This document shows, in pieces, positions 6,384-7,618 of a stretch of DNA of 7,618 nt; the first letter of the stretch is position 1, and each line of letters begins with the position of its first letter. The DNA is taken from assembly GCA_009774465.1 (NCBI GenBank), contig VSNT01000155.1, positions 1 through 7,618 on the forward strand, in the 5' to 3' direction. Both the position numbers and the translations under genes were made by a program. The DNA is from Lachnospiraceae bacterium. Lineage in GTDB: Bacteria; Bacillota_A; Clostridia; Lachnospirales; Lachnospiraceae. The notes beneath the pieces were generated by a model. It made no database searches. It saw only the letters and a program-made list of their open reading frames with translations, and had not been told where the DNA came from.

Positions 6384-7457
6384 TCAATCAAATTCTCCTT
6401 TAAAATCTGTCGTGGCACAGTTTTCCAAAGGAAATTTAACTATACTCTTTTCAAAAGAAGATTTATAAATCGCCAGAACCAGTTCCAGTGCTCTCTTACC
6501 AGCAGCAGCATCCACGTAAGGTTTTCTGTCATTTTTGATTGCATCAATAACATCTGCATATAGAGGCGTATGCCCATATCCATATACATTAGGAGGGTTT
6601 TCATGAAATTGGCGCTTTACTTCTTCCGGATTGTCCAGCATATCAGAAAAGCGCCATTCTTCAATTACATTAACGGATTGCCCCCCCGCCTTAACCGTAC
6701 CCTTTTCCCCAAATAAATACAACGTTTCTTCCAGGTTTTTAGGATATACATTCGTAGTCCCTTCCACAATTCCATAAGAACCATTTTTGAACTTAATAAG
6801 TGCAATCCCTAAATCTTCTGCTTCAATGTAATCGTGATGGAGCCGGTCAGTCATTCCAACGACTTCTTCCACTTCGTCTCCCATCATCCATCTGAGTAAA
6901 TCAATGTTGTGAATACACTGATTCATTAATGCTCCGCCATCCTGCTCCCATGTTCCACGCCAGTTTGCCCTGTCGTAATATTCGTGATCCCTGCACCATC
7001 TTACATGTGCAGTTCCATAAAACATTTTCCCAAACCTGTTTTTCTCCACTGCTTCACGTATCTTTTTAATTGACTTATTAAACCGGTTTTGATGGCAGGC
7101 GCACACTTTAAGATGAAGACTGTCTGCCTTCTCAATTATTTGGTCTGCATCCTCTATGGAAAGAGCTATAGGCTTTTCTATAATCAAGTTACACCCATAA
7201 TCCATACATTCGAGTGCTATTTTGGCATGTTTTCCGCTTTCAGTTGCAATCGCTACTAATTCAGGCTTTTCCTTTTGGAGCATTTCAATATAATCTGTAT
7301 ATTGATGAACAGATTCTCCTAATTCAAACTTAAGCTCTTTATCTTTCATGTTTCTTTTATCCAAGTCGCATATAGCTGCAATTTCAAGTTTATTAGCCTG
7401 TGCTGCCGCAATGTGATTGGGTGATATTCTTCCACATCCTATTAATGCATATCTCAT
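6384..7457 (-). CDS. wlbA: Gfo/Idh/MocA-family UDP-GlcNAcA 3-dehydrogenase (WlbA/WbpB-like)
   Basis: This 357-residue cytosolic oxidoreductase probably oxidises C3 of UDP-N-acetylglucosaminuronate to the 3-keto sugar using bound NAD, the first step toward UDP-2,3-diacetamido sugars. An N-terminal Rossmann domain carries GCGRISPNH (residues 7-15). The family EKP motif sits at 94-96 with the usual catalytic-site Lys95. The C-terminal domain has GGALMNQCIHNIDLLRW (174-190), including the expected active-site His183. Length is normal for the family. The ATG is preceded by AGAGG at 6-nt spacing. Family membership is clear from motifs. The substrate is inferred from the next two genes, which follow in the wlbA-wlbB-wlbC order known from Bordetella. 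A G7 run on the coding strand (6687-6681, about residues 256-258) is unusual in this AT-rich setting, but the frame is intact. Confidence 0.88.
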   Translation of the reverse strand: MRYALIGCGRISPNHIAAAQANKLEIAAICDLDKRNMKDKELKFELGESVHQYTDYIEMLQKEKPELVAIATESGKHAKIALECMDYGCNLIIEKPIALSIEDADQIIEKADSLHLKVCACHQNRFNKSIKKIREAVEKNRFGKMFYGTAHVRWCRDHEYYDRANWRGTWEQDGGALMNQCIHNIDLLRWMMGDEVEEVVGMTDRLHHDYIEAEDLGIALIKFKNGSYGIVEGTTNVYPKNLEETLYLFGEKGTVKAGGQSVNVIEEWRFSDMLDNPEEVKRQFHENPPNVYGYGHTPLYADVIDAIKNDRKPYVDAAAGKRALELVLAIYKSSFEKSIVKFPLENCATTDFKGEFD

Positions 7458-7509
7458 AAATTTCCTCTTATTTTCCCTTCTGCCTCATTTATAAAATCAA
7501 TCAATAAAA

Positions 7510-7618
7510 CTATTTCAGATAGCCGCATATTGGCCCCATAACTGCCTCTACATCAATATAATCTCTGGCCATTTCCCGTATATTTTTTGCTACTGTTTGA
7601 TGACTTTCCCTATATACT
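7510..7618 (-). CDS. 3' end of an unrecognised gene (partial)
   Basis: Reading the minus strand from the window edge, only one frame stays open. It gives 35 codons and then TAG at 7512-7510. The visible C-terminus ends ARDYIDVEAVMGPICGYLK. It is hydrophilic to mixed, has no membrane segment, and looks like a real protein tail. I do not recognise the family. A glycosyltransferase or nucleotide-sugar enzyme would fit the neighbourhood, but that is context only. It lies on the same strand as the dehydrogenase that follows after a 52-nt gap, with no hairpin terminator in between, so it probably belongs to the same transcript. The start and most of the gene are outside the window. Confidence 0.6.
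   Translation of the reverse strand, partial: VYRESHQTVAKNIREMARDYIDVEAVMGPICGYLK

Noticed and set aside
598..6563. Several plus-strand open frames of 66-122 codons (for example 5814-6182, 880-1173, 6288-6563)
   Set aside because: All lie opposite well-supported minus-strand genes, have no family motifs and have low-complexity Phe/Ser/Cys/His-rich translations typical of antisense shadows.
7458..7509. Terminator or promoter between the partial upstream gene and the wlbA-like gene
   Set aside because: No GC-rich hairpin with a T-run and no convincing -35/-10 pair was found in the 52-nt gap.
1..7618. tRNA, rRNA, CRISPR array, insertion sequence or transposase
   Set aside because: No cloverleaf-like segment, no regularly spaced repeats and no transposase motifs were seen. 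Coding sequence fills nearly the whole window.

Overview
The window reads as part of a surface-polysaccharide (capsule or O-antigen-like) gene cluster from a low-GC bacterium. Low GC, AGGAG-type ribosome-binding sites, one TTG start and the flavour of the proteins suggest a Firmicute, perhaps a clostridial or Lachnospiraceae-like gut anaerobe. That placement is inference, because no taxonomic marker is present. Every credible gene lies on the minus strand, so transcription runs from high to low coordinates. Gaps are mostly 1-12 nt, with one 4-nt ATGA overlap and two longer gaps of 52 and 75 nt.

In transcription order: (1) 7618-7510, the last 35 codons of an unrecognised gene. (2) 7457-4728, a wlbA-wlbB-wlbC-like trio: NAD-dependent Gfo/Idh/MocA dehydrogenase, left-handed beta-helix N-acetyltransferase and PLP-dependent DegT-family aminotransferase. 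Together these convert UDP-GlcNAcA to UDP-2,3-diacetamido-2,3-dideoxy-glucuronate. The aminotransferase frame is broken at a six-base homopolymer (5609-5614). (3) 4652-2135, a glutaminase (HisH-like), a HisF-like barrel and a PP-loop N-acetyl-sugar amidotransferase (WbpG/WbuX-like). These are expected to turn an acetamido group of the sugar into an acetamidino group. (4) 2132-82, a GT4 and a GT2 glycosyltransferase with overlapping ends. (5) 55-1, the probable start of the next gene.

The working model is that block 2 makes the 3-acetamido nucleotide sugar, block 3 amidinates it with glutamine-derived ammonia, and block 4 assembles the repeat unit. The UDP-GlcNAc 6-dehydrogenase and any 2-epimerase (WbpI/WlbD type) needed for the manno form are not in the window. 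The most informative details are three. The HisF-like protein has Leu in place of the catalytic Asp11 of histidine-pathway HisF but keeps the four ammonia-gate residues. The wlbC-like gene has a -1 frameshift just 5' of a possible stem-loop. There is a composition and module boundary around 4650-4730, which holds a candidate internal promoter and a start-less coding-like tail.
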